DNA of 64,000 nucleotides from contig JAHQRK010000037.1 in the NCBI GenBank assembly GCA_019828595.1, positions 186,001 through 250,000 on the forward strand, read 5' to 3'. A program made the translations under genes and the position numbers. Every line of letters begins with the position of its first letter. The first letter of the stretch is position 1. Positions 1 through 10,746 of this stretch are shown here, piece after piece. The notes beneath the pieces are model-generated. The model was not told where the DNA came from. It made no database searches and saw only the letters and a program-made list of their open reading frames with translations. Source of the DNA: Aphanomyces cochlioides (Eukaryota; Oomycota; Saprolegniomycetes; Saprolegniales; Verrucalvaceae).

Positions 1-360
1 TTTCTTCGACTTGGACCCAAAGAGCCGCCACCTGCGCTTGGCATTCGGACCCTGCGTCGACGCAAAGCGAGCATTCTTGCTGATTGTCGTTTCGTCGTCC
101 ATCTCGATCTCACGCTTCACTTAGCAACGCTTGGGGAAACGGTTTCAACCACAACGGTCATGACGCTCACGACGACATGACGTGCGATTCTGTGAACGAC
201 ACTTTGATCGAGACGCGCATCCACTCGTCTGTAGCTCTTGGAGGCGGCTGGAATCGACCAAAGACTGACGTGCACCACTTGGACATCTCTCTGCTCATGG
301 TGCGTATACGTCGAATTGATCCTATTGCGCCGTCACTCATTGTGAGCGACTAATCTCTCG
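1..360 (+). other. unresolved possible gene end
   Basis: Frames on the plus strand stay open for 40-90 codons (one ends with TAG near 121, one with TGA near 178, one with TAA near 352). Base composition is more GC-rich than the AT-rich spacer that follows, which suggests the tail of a gene lying mostly to the left of the window. I recognise no domain and cannot choose a frame. Confidence 0.25.
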
Positions 361-765
361 ATCCAACTGAGGCTCAGCGCAGTGGCTCCGAAAAATATAT
401 TTGTATTATCAAATAAATAAATATATTGTGGTTTTAATAAAAAACTGGAGTCGTGCGGAATAAATTTTGACGCAACAATTGACGCATACAAATTTCAAGT
501 GAAAAGAAATTGAATGTTTCGAACATGTTTTCATATATTTCAAATGTTTAAAATTACACTATTTAATGGTCACGATGGAGGGCAAAATACGAAAATGTTT
601 GCATAAACTTTAAATAGTGTATGCGTCAATTATTTGAAACATTTTCAAAACATCTCAAATTTCCAGTTTTGGACAAAAACGACAATATTTCTCATAAATA
701 TATTTATTTCACAATCGAGCGAATACAAATATATTTATTTATTTCGATGAAATAATTTCAAATAT
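361..765. other. AT-rich spacer with a short inverted repeat
   Basis: No coding signal is seen. The stretch holds many ATATATTTATT-like runs. It contains the inverted pair ACACTATTTAA (about 555-566) and TTTAAATAGTGT (about 609-620), an 11-bp stem with a ~45-bp loop. The same motif recurs beside the Merlin fragment and upstream of MED14. Confidence 0.5.
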
Positions 766-1074
766 TTGAGTGGTCATTACATTCGCCAAGCACTACAGTT
801 TGGGGCCATTCATGAGTTGAATGGCTCTAAAACAGGTTCTGACGACTTTTGTGTTGGCAATTCTATCCTCGATAGAGCTTTGAAGAGGAAGAAAACTGAG
901 GCTACCTATTGCGATTTGCGCTTTCTTGTCCCCACATCAAACGTCTGCGAACGTTTGTTCTCGAGAGTGAAGAATGCATTCGGAGATCGACGCCAAAATG
1001 TGCTTCCAATCAACTGTGAAGCCCAAGTGTTCCTGAATGCGAACTCTTTCTTGTGGGATGTTCACAGTGGTTGA
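766..1074 (+). pseudogene. hAT-family transposase, C-terminal fragment
   Basis: About 100 codons encode the hAT C-terminal dimerisation region. Diagnostic parts are PTSNVCERLFSRVK followed by DRRQNVLP and a final FLNANSFLW, the usual conserved end of hAT transposases. In intact elements this region mediates transposase multimerisation for cut-and-paste transposition. The N-terminal BED finger and the catalytic DDE/RNaseH-like core are absent. The 5' side is AT-rich noncoding sequence and I see no hAT-type terminal inverted repeats or 8-bp target duplication. It therefore reads as a truncated relic. The family call is by motif pattern from memory. Confidence 0.75.
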
Positions 1075-1535
1075 GAGCATCCAGGACGCTTTTTATTTTA
1101 TTATAAAAATTTATTATCTTTCACAGTTAGTGGTACTAGCAGTCGTACGTATTCAATATACATATTTCTATACTTAATATAGTATATGTATATTCTTCTT
1201 GAGGGTATTGGTTTTAAAAGGTGCAAATATCACAATTTAAAATTCTCAAATTGAATTTTTCTCACAAAGTATTCCAGATAAATGAGAATAAATGCCATAT
1301 TTGGATTCCTTAGAAAAAGTTCTTCCAGGATATATAATTTCATAGTCAGATTCTCAGTAACTGAAGAATAAATTGAAAAAGCGTCGTGGATGCTCTCGTG
1401 GACTGTCAACACAATTGTCAATGAAAAGATTAATGAAGGTTAGAATACAACTTACAGCTGTTAGTTAATATGCATAAATATATTTTTGTGTGTGAATATA
1501 TTTATTCCTGTATCAAGTTATTTATTTGTAAATAC
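1075..1535. other. AT-rich intergenic stretch
   Basis: AT-rich DNA with several ATATATTT runs; no gene, RNA or clear repeat structure is supported. A 63-codon minus-strand open frame lies within it but looks like chance. Confidence 0.4.
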
Positions 1536-1790
1536 TATTGTTGATTTGATACGAATTTCCAGACCCCGTTCAATCGAATCACGCCGGCGGATCGATTCAC
1601 CAATCGACGCCATTGGCTAATAAATATTTTGGATGATTTTGATTGGCTGAATAAAATTTTAAAGAAAGGACAGTTCCCATGAGAGAAAGTACTGTTCTAA
1701 TTTTCATTCATCCAATGTATTGGCGCGATTGGAGATTGATACAAAAAACCAATCCAAATTGGGAAATTTCTAGCGAATCCACAATACTAG
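1536..1790 (+). repeat. 255-bp dispersed repeat, left copy
   Basis: This segment is found again in reverse complement at about 9222-9478. Shared landmarks are TATTGTTGATTTGATACG at the outer end, the ATTGGCTAATAAATATTT block, AGAGAAAGTACTGTTCTAAT, and CCAAATTGGGAAATTTCTAG at the inner end. No coding capacity is seen. The two copies face each other across a 7.4-kb gene island; they may be two insertions of one short element or the ends of a larger rearrangement. Confidence 0.8.
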
Positions 1791-1901
1791 TACAATCATG
1801 AAATAAATAATAAATAATTATTTCGGAGACTCTGGCTCTGCGAAGATAAAGTCGACGAACAGCGTGAACGAAACGACGACGCTGGTGGCACAACCACCAC
1901 A

Positions 1902-3539
1902 TTATATTTGGTACAGTTTGATATCAGAGACTGCTTGTTCGAATGCACGACTTGACAAAAGTGTACTTGCAGACGGTGGATCATGTCCACGTACGCCAAG
2001 CACAACAGCATTCTTGGCTAGAGGAGCAATCCAAACTTGATCAAACGCTTGTTTGAGTTGGTTTGACACGGCAAGAACAGCGTCGCGCTGGTCGCTGCTG
2101 TCGGTGTGGATCACATTCAAAGCAAAAACGCCACCTGACGACTTTAAGAGGCTGTGGATCTCGGTGAAGAACTCGATCGATGTCATGGATGCGGGGGGTG
2201 CCTTGAGGATATTGTGGCTGTCTCCGATGCCATGTTGCGTGCCGTCTTCGACATCAATCACAACGAGATCGAGCAGTCCTGGCGGTTGACGCTCGAGAAA
2301 AGATTCACCCATTTCATTGTGAACGACGACTTTGCCATCTGCACTTGCTAAATCAAAGAAGCGAACGCTACAAATGTCCAACAACAGGCTGTGAAAAAGC
2401 AGCAGACCAGCTTACCCAGCATCAAGAACAGCTTGAGATGGATCAATGGCATGGATTGTCAGAGGGTGTGGAATATTGTGTCGCCAGAAGGAAGGCAGGA
2501 CGCCCGCACCAGCGCCAATCATGGCGACATTCCAATGACTACTTGGCTTTAGGAATTCAAGTGCACGACAGAGTCCACGGTGGACGTCCAGTGCAAGTCG
2601 TGAATGGTCGATTTGATGGTCCTAAAAGGTTGTCCAGTGCGCCGAGAGATTGAGACATACCGATGTCAAGTACACTTCACTCTGCACCAAGTCAACACGG
2701 TCAACGAAATGCAACGATCGAGTTGGCGTTGCGCCGTCTACACAGAGAGACATAACTTGCTCGTCGCGAAATCGAAGCGCTCTACCAAGAAAGCTGTCGA
2801 GAACTGTGACTGTATCGTCTGTGTGTACAACTTCTCGACGGTACTTGGCTGCGACCTCCTAGGAGAAGAACCACAATCAAGCTTGTCCGAGAAGCTCCAT
2901 TTCTACGGCTTGGAATCCCTCAAGGAGATCTTTGTCGAGCTCAGTCACGAGGGACGCAATTTCGTCGTATGTCAACTCTTCGCCAGCTCGATGGACCTGT
3001 CTGATGTTAAGAAAAGCTCGACTTCCACGGCAAGTTTACCTCATGAATGACTGTTTCGTGGAGAATTCTATCGTCCGAGACAAGATCTGTACCGTCTTCA
3101 GGCGGGTTCAGCTCGACTCCTTCACATTCTTTCGCTACGAGGGACCAATCGTGCTTGGAAATCAAATGCTGTGGCCAGAATGGATATGTTTGGCATTGCG
3201 TGGGTCGAACTGATTCCGTCCGACTCAGTCAGCAGAGGCTTACAACTTGGATGTACCTGGATAAATTGTGCATTTCTTGCCATCGAGAAAGATGCATTGG
3301 CTGTCGTCTGCCGATTGACGCAGTGTATCCATGCCGTCAAACTCGACAGGTCGAACATAATTGCGTCGGCAATCCTCGGTAGATATAGCCAAGTAGTCTG
3401 CGATCGCGGCCACTTCGCGTGCATTCACTCGCACCTTTCCACCTTTCCCCGTGCAGCATTTCCCACAACCTGTGCAACGAAACGCGACCTTGAAGGATCG
3501 CATCCTGGTTGGCGCCGACGAAATGTCAACAATGACCAT
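1902..3539 (-). CDS. CxxCxxCC (YkgJ-type) domain fused to METTL13/spermidine-synthase-like methyltransferase
   Basis: The N-terminal exon encodes the Cys cluster CTGCGKCC, followed by CIFLDGKKCTIY and, after a 47-nt intron, RPTQCQTYPFW. This is the layout of the YkgJ/CxxCxxCC putative zinc- or iron-chelating family. Later exons encode a class I SAM methyltransferase fold: MIGAGAGVLPSF (SAM-binding motif I), IHAIDPS (motif II acidic loop), LLDLVVIDVED and LLKSSGGVFALNV. The nearest family seems to be METTL13/eEF1A methyltransferase-like or spermidine-synthase-like. About six exons join in frame through short introns (about 3210-3256, then around 3010-3050, 2830-2875, 2600-2650 and 2345-2393). 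The exon carrying DLLEGFQA joins in phase to EVAAKYRR through an intron ending CCTAG, giving one protein of about 460 residues. If that intron is retained, a TGA separates two proteins. The ATG at 3539 is next to a TTATCCG motif cluster. Confidence 0.65.
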
Positions 3540-3650
3540 GAATACGGATAAAAGTCATTATCCGTACAAAGAGGGGTTATCCGGATAAAGCGTGGATTAT
3601 CCGTATGTCCATCCAATTCCGGATAGTTTAATTTATCCGGTTCTGCGATT
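3540..3650. promoter_or_regulatory. divergent promoter with clustered TTATCCG motifs
   Basis: Within about 100 bp between two divergent genes there are at least six copies of one motif on either strand: TACGGATAA, TTATCCGTA (twice), TTATCCGGATAA, TCCGGATA and TTATCCGG. The palindromic form is TATCCGGATA. The same motif recurs upstream of the PDI gene and of eS4. Function as a transcription-factor site is inferred from position and repetition. Confidence 0.55.
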
Positions 3651-3738
3651 GGATTGGTCGATTCAAAATGGACAGTGCAATACACTCGGGAGCTGACGAC
3701 GACAGGCGGTAGAGGGACAAGTGCGATTTGGACGATCC

Positions 3739-4680
3739 ATGAAGCCCCAGTGGATATGGAATGTGATCTTCGTGAGTGTAGTGGCAGGTCTTGTCGGGTA
3801 CATGCTGCCCCTACTTTTAAAAGAAACGCCGGACGTCAGACGAGCAAATTTAGCCGCAACACAATCTGAACTTGTCAAACGTGGCCAAGCAGTCAAACAA
3901 CAATATGCTCAATTGAAGAACGAACTCGGCGAGTATCAGACACTAGTCAGTGATATTTGGAAGATCTCCGCGGTGCGTAAGATGCGCGAAGATCAACTCA
4001 TCGCTGAAAGCCATGAACATCTCGTGGCGATCAAAGATTTAATGCAAGAGCGACGAGCATCGTTGGAATCGTTGATGGCCGAAACTACACAAGGTCTTCG
4101 GGATGCAATTGGTGTACTTCGTGAGAAAACAGCTCGTCGCACTACCTCCGTGCCAGACGTGGTTGCTCCAGTGGATGATCCTATAGGGCAAAACACCCCA
4201 ACCACGACTGTGATATCCCCCAAAGTTCCACCACCAGTTCAACAAAAACCACAAGAGGTCAATGTAAAGCCGTCGAAGCCCGCTGCAAAACCAGCTCCTG
4301 TGCCATCTCCACCTCCACTTGGACCAGCTCCACCAGTTGCTGAATCCCCGGAAATCGTGAAAAGCAACGAGTTCCCAATATCGTTCACGAACGCCGTGCT
4401 TGGATTTGTGATCATCTTGATCGTCTTGGTGTCATTTAGCATGCTGAATGAATACCGAACGGCCGATCAATCCAGTGGCTTGTTCTCGCCGCGAAGACCA
4501 TTGCGTCCAGTAGTGGACGAAGAGCCTGAAAGTGTCGGCGGCTTCTTTGATATGTTGTATCCTCGTGAGGTAAGCTCTCGCTTGAGATAGTGTAGCCTCA
4601 CAATGCTGTAGCGCGTTGAAGAAGCGACACCAATTCGTAGATCGCGGCGACTCGACCGAAAACCAGCCATGTTTTATTAG
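3739..4680 (+). CDS. two-TM protein with coiled coil and proline-rich linker, unknown function
   Basis: The start is taken at ATG 3739, giving MKPQWIWNVIF and an N-terminal hydrophobic segment (about residues 5-28). A charged, heptad-like coiled-coil region of about 100 residues follows, then a Lys/Pro/Ala-rich linker (runs such as PVPSPPPLGPAPPV), a second membrane segment (NAVLGFVIILIVLVSF) and a basic/acidic tail. A donor GTAAGC after CCTCGTGAG and an acceptor CTGTAG 44 nt later add a short last exon that ends with TAG at 4678-4680. With both ends hydrophobic it may span a membrane-bound lumen with the coiled coil inside. I do not recognise the family. It converges with the next gene, stop codons being about 20 bp apart. 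Confidence 0.65.
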
Positions 4681-4699
4681 CCCTGTGCAAATGTCAATC

Positions 4700-5175
4700 T
4701 TATTGTCCTCCACCACCTTCGACACCTTCTTCGACGTCATATTCGCCGTCATACTCGGCACATTTGGCCACAAAAATAGTCCGAGCGAGCCCAACTCGGC
4801 TAGATTCAAAGATCTCATCAACTTCTGGTCAGTGGAGATGTGTTTGCGACCTTGGGTTCACTTTCCCATCTTCGTCACACCCAACGTCGACAAGACTGTC
4901 GAAATTACGATTAGCTCTTGTCAATAGGACACCAACGGGCAACCGACATGCAGTCGACGACATCACTGTCTATGTGAATCCTTTCTTCAGCTCCAAGAGT
5001 CAGGTCATTGCACAACCAGACGTAGATGCCTCCATCCCTTGTGAGGTACTTTGTAGCTATGATAGATGCCAGACTCGTCCAATCTTCGTCACATTGTAGG
5101 CATTTCTTTCGAGGAGAAACGCATCAAAGTCAGCTCAATTTTGGACGGACGACTTGAATCCTCGCAGGTTGTCAT
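4700..5175 (-). CDS. small multi-exon gene, unrecognised, acidic Gly-rich C-terminus
   Basis: Several minus-strand open segments join by short GT..AG introns. They read from an ATG near 5175, through LASIIATKYLTRDGG and WLCNDLTLGAEERIH, then a short VGCDEDGKV exon, to a final exon with GLARTIFVAKCAEYDGEYD and a tail EEGVEGGGGQ before TAA at 4700-4702. The acidic/glycine tail ending precisely at a stop, with the opposite-strand gene stopping 20 bp away, supports a real 3' end. The first exon/intron junction is not resolved, and I do not recognise the protein. Expected length is 120-150 residues. Confidence 0.4.
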
Positions 5176-5207
5176 GGAATACCAAATACATGAGATAAAT
5201 ATAGATC

Positions 5208-7720
5208 ATGCTCATGGCACTGGGAGGCAAGAGCGGTCCTTCCGTCGAGCTCTGGAAGAAGCTCAAAGTGGCCGTCCAGACTTCGCAGATAGATGAGACA
5301 CAGCTGCGGAAGTACCAAAATGTCCAAACGGAAGCACTTCAAGAGGTTCGACCTCTCGAATACTCTCATGACTCAATGGATGCGCTACATAGGCCCAAAA
5401 GCAACTCCTAGAACAGCTTACGGATGAAGAATTGGAACGCGAAAAGCCTCCTGACGCTTCGACCATGTATTCTCGCGTACGCTACAGTTCTCAGCCGATA
5501 ATGAACCTCAAACTTGTAGGAATCTCTCGTCCTGCGATATAGTCTGCGGCGTCACGATGGAATCCAACGTGCCGTTCAGACACTTTGGAACTTTGAAGCG
5601 CCCCGTGATGGGCTCGGATGTCTTCTTCGCGAGGGATATGTGTCATTCTACGTCTGTGTCGCCAAGTACTTGGACTCGTCTTTCGACACAACTAGGGCGA
5701 TCGCAACTGTCCGAGTCTGCCGCTTGAAAAGTAGGAATCCAATTTTTATGGCGGTTGTAGGAAGAATGGGAACACGACCGCAAGGGCAACGATGCCATGA
5801 GCTATGTGCTTTTCTTTGACAGTTTGTTTCAGCTCGCAGGTATTCGATGAGCGCAAAAAGTCTCGTGACAGGCACAACTAGATCTTTGGGTGGATAGCCT
5901 CGATCCCAACGAATACGTGGATTTCCTAGACGGTATTGCTTCCAATATCTTGGTTTCCAACGGCTCAACGCATCGATTAAAGGAATACGCAGGTGCGACT
6001 CTTTCCCACAAGGAGGTAGCTGTCTGAATCATATTTTGCAGATATCCAATGCATTCAATCGTTGAGCGAATCAGACGATGAAGACGACGACGACGATGAT
6101 GATGACAAGGAGGACGCTAGGATTATCGTAAAACGTTTCACCAAGCACGAATCCAAAAGTACTTCCATTGCAAATCTACCATCAAGCTCCGAGGCAAAGG
6201 CAGGCCAAGCCAGCCTTCCACAGACCAAACCTACGCTCGGCAATAAGAAAACCAAGCCACAACACGACTTACCACCGTGCACACCGTCACCGAGCCACAA
6301 TGTGGAGGTTCGAGATCATGGCCACCTTGTCGCCCAGAGTCATCATGCCAGCTCACATCATCCTACGGAGTATTTACCATTGGCAACACAGAACCAGAGA
6401 CTTCCTCCCAACCAAGGTCGACCCCAACAAAAGCACGCCTCGAATTCGCGGGAGCCTCTGCCATCCACTCGACTCTCTCCAACGAAGCATAATCGAGGGG
6501 ACCAAGAGCACCAACGACAGCCAAAGTCGTCGAAATACAAAAGGAAACAACAAAGTCCATCAAACTCGGCGGAGAACTCGCTAGACCGACAAGCCGTGAC
6601 TAGTCAATTGATGAGTTTTTCGCAGCAGGCAAGCGAGAATCGCAGTGTGAAAGACAGTCAAAGCAGTCGACACAAAGGTCGCGGCAAGAATCGACAAAAG
6701 CTCGGCCAGTTCATCCCATCAAGCCAAGATCATGCTAACGTGGGCAAGTTGCGCTTTGTTGAGAAAGCGTTACCAGTTGCAACAACCGTTCTTCACATCC
6801 ATACTCTTTTCGAAGATGACGATATCAGGAGCGCCACAAATTTAACCATGTTCAATCAGCTACGGTGGGTTATTGCAGCTAGATTTATCTCTTCTCATCC
6901 AAAGTGTGCAGACCAGAGAGCGTCGTGGATGAATCCAACGCCACCAACACGATTCGAGTGCTCATCCAACCGACCAATACACCTACAACCTCCAGAGAGA
7001 TCAATCTGGATGAAGCAGCCAGCAGCTACCAGCTCGATAAAGTGGATTCGAACGAACAAGCCACGACAACGAAACCAATATCTCATTCTAGCCACGACCA
7101 CTACGATGGAATAGTCGGCATCAGCTACCACACAAACAAACATCTAGCCCCGCTTCATGATGTTCACACGGTGGCGTCCGTCTTTTCGGTCGAAAACGAT
7201 CTGCTGCCTTCTTTTTTGGCACCAATCCAAGGTACAGGATTCACTCTCCAAGATGACTTGTCACCGCCTCGAGAAAAAAGCAACAATGGTGCGCTCAAAC
7301 AGTATGGAGCTCTCAGCACAAGCCATCCAAAGCTTCGTCCAAATGTACTCCAGGTGACTCTCTCGTTCTGTGGTCTAACCATTGGCAAGGCGTTCCAAGG
7401 AAGATCAGGGTTATGCCACCTTCCCTTGACCATGGAAGACACTTTGGATCACAGTCTGAGCGCTCCTCTGTTGAAAATAAATCGACGCGAAGTTGTGTCG
7501 CTCGAGTGCTCGCCATCGCCAGAGAAACCCGTTCGAAGCCGTATTGCGATGCTTAAGATCAAACAAAAAGTCCATCAAACACACGCATATTCTGGCCGCC
7601 TGCAGTCTACGTCCTACGATGCTTATTCCTCCTCCTGAGCAACGTAAGCTTGAACGATTGGATGCTGAGCCAAGCGAGGAATATTTTCTAGATGCCATGA
7701 TGACGATCAAACTGACTTGA
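5208..7720 (+). CDS. long multi-exon gene, conserved N-terminal region plus disordered basic/acidic region, unknown function
   Basis: The start MLMALGGKSGPSVELWKKL lies about 30 bp from the divergent minus-strand gene. Well-formed short introns (for example GTTCGACC..ACATAG near 5355-5395, GTACGC..TTGTAG near 5474-5517, GTATTC..AACTAG near 5838-5880) join exons into a helical, soluble N-terminal region with DELEREKPPD, RYSLRRHDGIQRAVQTLW and YVLFFDSLFQLADLW. A run of eight aspartates near 6080 follows. After it comes about 400 residues rich in Ser, Gln, His, Pro, Lys and Arg, probably disordered. The frame changes again near 6870-6912 through a plausible intron. The last exons (7350-7720) are uncertain; one open frame ends with TGA at 7718-7720, close to the convergent EF-hand gene. 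No domain recognised. Confidence 0.5.
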
Positions 7721-7728
7721 CAAGATGT

Positions 7729-8541
7729 TCAAGACGTACTTGTGTACTCAATCGAATCGCGACCATCCATGATGGCATTCGAGAGTGCCACGACATCCTT
7801 TTTCGTCATAGGCGGATCTCCAAAAAAAGTTGCAATCGTTGTCACTGTCGTCACGATGAAACGAAGCCCAGCCGAGCTAATTTCTCTACACAACGACGGT
7901 TAAATATGGTTTCACTCTGTAGTATCTCGCTGTCTACCCCGTGCTGTCTTCGTCGTACATGTCAAGAGCGACTAAAGTTGTTGTTTTCCAGTTTGTGCAG
8001 TTGAAAATATCAACTTACGTGCTATCTTGCTCGATAGATTGCCTAGATGAGCATTCACTACTTATAGTCTCCGTCAGTAACGTCATACCTTTGACAAGAG
8101 GGGCAACCCCAACAAGAAACTCGCGGCTATTGATCACATCGTCCCCTGTCTTGTCGAGCATTGTGAAGAGGCGATCAAAGATTGCGCGATCCGAGTCCTG
8201 TCGAGAGCAAGGTTAGTCTACACAATTGGGGTAGCTCAGCACATGAAAATCGACACTTTCCAAAGCAGCATTGAATTCTTCACGTGATAAATTAGGCTCA
8301 ACACGCTCCTTGCCGGACACAGACGGCTTCTTTACGGGCGATGGTTTTCCCGCGGTGGTGCGCTCAAACGCAGATCGAAGTTCTAAAAGTTCGTCTCGGT
8401 CAACTGCATACATGTGAGGCAAAATGCTCCTTTGGTCGAGTACATTGTGTGATGTGGGATACTGCTGCAATAGAGAGACGATTCGCTTGCTTGGACAGGT
8501 CGTGGCCCATCTGGAACGCCAAAGAAACGGCTAAATGGCAT
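7729..8541 (-). CDS. EF-hand calcium-binding protein
   Basis: Exons join from ATG 8541 (MPFSRFFGVPDG) through MYAVDRDELLELRSAFE and ERVEPNLSREEFNAALESVDF to RAIFDRLFTMLDKTGDDVINSREFLVG. The loop DKTGDDVINSRE has the canonical EF-hand spacing (D1, T3, D5, V7, I8, E12). A second, weaker loop follows at LALDMYDEDSTG. The arrangement resembles calcineurin-B/calmodulin-like sensor proteins, in which calcium binding exposes a target surface; the target here is unknown. Introns of about 45 nt interrupt the gene, including one right before the first EF-hand exon. The 3' exons are less certain; the frame closes with TGA at 7729-7731, about 10 bp from the end of the convergent gene. Confidence 0.6.
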
Positions 8542-8625
8542 GTGGGAGCATTGACATTTCGAGAGTGTGAAATTTGTAGTTATCCAATCTGGATTTTCAC
8601 AATTGAATAAAATAGATATAATTTA

Positions 8626-9186
8626 CTACTCCGTCCCATATCTTTTGTCCACAAAATTTTTTCATTTGTGTACATTTTGCAGCTTTTTGAATTATGCGAT
8701 CCTGATTAGCTTAAATTCAAGCTCGTGATCTCCTCTTTCATTGGACTATATTTAAATTCGTTGATTTCTTCCAACGAAAATTTTATCGACACTGAAGTAG
8801 AGTGGGATACATGAGTGAAAAAGGGAAAGACTCGCTAGAGCTTCGTTTTGAAGCCACCGTCTACATATCTTTGTCGAGTTGTCAGCTATACTGTTTTGAA
8901 TAGCATCGTCCTGGTTTTGTTGCCCAGAAAGCTTTATAGCATCCAAAACTTCAACTAAAAGAAAAATATTTCAACCCATAAATGTAAGCCAAGGAGGGTC
9001 AATATGGAAGTCAGATTGGGTATGAGGTATCAAAACATTGATATTAAGAGATTTAGTGCATCAAATGTCTAATATACAAAGCCTGGAGCTTATGAAATGA
9101 GTTTATCTTCCCGCTATACTTCAATATTTTTCAATACAAAAATCAAGTGTAATAATCAGAAGGACAAAGGATGCGGGACGGAGTAG
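8626..9186. mobile_element. MITE with 25-bp TIRs and TA target duplication (Tc1/mariner type)
   Basis: The left end CTACTCCGTCCCATATC and the right end GGGACGGAGTAG are inverted repeats extending about 25 bp, to GTCC/GGAC. Both ends are flanked by TA (8624-8625 and 9187-9188), the target duplication of Tc1/mariner-superfamily elements. The 561-bp interior is AT-rich and has no recognisable transposase; a 64-codon minus-strand frame near 8752-8946 has no identifiable motif. The end sequence resembles plant Stowaway MITE ends (remembered resemblance). Confidence 0.8.
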
Positions 9187-9221
9187 TATCCAATAGCAGA
9201 AATTTGTGCCTGATAAGATGC

Positions 9222-9478
9222 TAATATTATTATGGGTTTGCTAGAAATTTCCCAATTTGGATTGATTTTTTGTATCAATCTCCAATCGCGCCAATACATT
9301 GGATGAATGAAAATTAGAACAGTACTTTCTCTCATGGGATCAGTACTTTCTCTCAAATTTTATTCAGCCAATAAAAATCGCCCAAAATATTTATTAGCCA
9401 ATGGCGTCGATTGTTGATTCGATCCTCCGGCGTGCTTCGATTGAACGGGGTCTGGAAATTCGTATCAAATCAACAATA
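9222..9478 (-). repeat. 255-bp dispersed repeat, right copy (inverted)
   Basis: Reverse complement of the segment at 1536-1790, with a small extra partial duplication of the AGTACTTTCTCTC block (that block appears twice here and once on the left) and scattered substitutions. It abuts the TA-flanked MITE. Confidence 0.8.
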
Positions 9479-10327
9479 TCTTACTGTTAATTCAAACGAG
9501 TTGCTTCGTGAAAGGAGAGTCAAGTTGACGCACCGATATCACATTATAGATACTACGTAGTATATAGCTTCATTCATTTATAAAGGCTGATTCTTTTTGA
9601 CAACCAGCTCTCATCTAGTTGTGTTCTGCTGTGTAGATCTTGCTTATAGTTCGCTCAAAAAATGTATTAATTATTAGAGGCTCTCTGTTTTCATACTACT
9701 AAAGTAAATATATAGAAATGCGTCCAAATAAAAAATATATTCAAAACGTGTTCCCCAGTGAAGTGAAAGATGCGACACATCGATGAACAAGCAAGTAATA
9801 CAAAAGACAAGATTAACATTATGGATCATACATTATACTCAAGCTCAGTATAGCAAAACCATTGGATATTCTATCCATATATAGTGTGGCTGAGAAAAAA
9901 CAATCGAAACACAGAGGAAAGAGAAAATGAGTTCAAACTCATTTTGCACAACCAACAATGCCTGCCGCAAAGAGAAAGGACACAACTCCCAATGACGGCG
10001 AAGTGTACATTAAGAAAGAAAAGCCCTCTTCGAGGCACTACTGGAGTAGAGCCCCACCTAACACTAAATAGTGTGTCCAAATCAAACACTAAATAGTGTG
10101 ATATTAATTAATGTAATAAACATGATGATATTTTAACACTATTTTAAAAGCGCTTCATGTATTGAGTTCGCGCGAAATCGAGTGGACTTGCGCAAAACAG
10201 AAGCAACACCCCACATTTAGACGCCAAACAAAGAACTTGAAGAAAACAACATTTAGATAAGCCTAATCAAAAACGCAGATCCCCACACTTTTTAGTCATT
10301 TCCACTTTGAATTGGTCCTACAAAGTC
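9479..10327. other. intergenic stretch with palindromic ACACTAAATAGTGT motifs
   Basis: AT-rich, mostly without coding signal. A short open frame near 9960-10070 (start MPAAKRKDTTPND) is unexplained. Two copies of the palindrome ACACTAAATAGTGT lie at about 10061 and 10086. The same motif appears again at about 10895, directly before the tandem array, so the pair brackets the Merlin-like fragment. Confidence 0.4.
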
Positions 10328-10746
10328 ATGTACGACGTCAGCGATCTCACCGACTACTCCTACGAGGTGGTGATGAAAGCAACATGCGATGAGAGGCAAT
10401 GCATTGAGTGGGCCATGAAAGTTGGCCTGTTAAAATCAACAATGCTTTGTCACAAATGCGCAAAAGCATGAACTTGTCTCCTGACAAGTCCCGCTGGCGT
10501 TGCCGCTCATCGAACCACGGTTTCGTTGAGCTTAGCGTCAAGGCAGGGACATTATTCTCGAAATCCAAGCTACCTAGGCGAAAACTGGTTCGAATCATGT
10601 TCGATTGGGCATCCCGAAAGTCAATCACAACGGTGATGGAAGAGCAAGAAGTCTCCGATAAGACTGCAAACGAATGGTTTCAGCGCTGTCGGCAAGTTTG
10701 CACAGACGAAATGTCAAAAACAACATTACAGGTAAGATCATCATGA
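10328..10746 (+). pseudogene. Merlin/ISXO2-like transposase, frameshifted N-terminal fragment
   Basis: Two overlapping frames together give an IS1595/ISXO2-type N-terminus. The first carries CIEWAMKVGLL then CHKCAKA and hits TGA near 10470. The second carries RWRCRS and then the helix-turn-helix-like stretch VRIMFDWASRKS..SDKTANEWFQRCRQVC. The CxxC and later single Cys form the zinc-ribbon part of this family, so the frame break falls inside the zinc ribbon. A consensus donor ACAG/GTAAGA at about 10732 follows, but no downstream exon with the DDE catalytic core is present before the tandem array. Family assignment is by motif layout. Confidence 0.65.

Noticed and set aside
6062..7114. Single 350-codon exon read straight to 7114
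   Set aside because: The frame after ~6870 turns into an atypical Thr/Arg run, while another frame gives a smoother continuation after a plausible intron ending TGTGCAG.
1536..9478. A single 7.9-kb DNA transposon with 255-bp terminal inverted repeats
   Set aside because: The interior contains ordinary intron-bearing genes on both strands and no transposase; no target duplication is seen outside the repeats.
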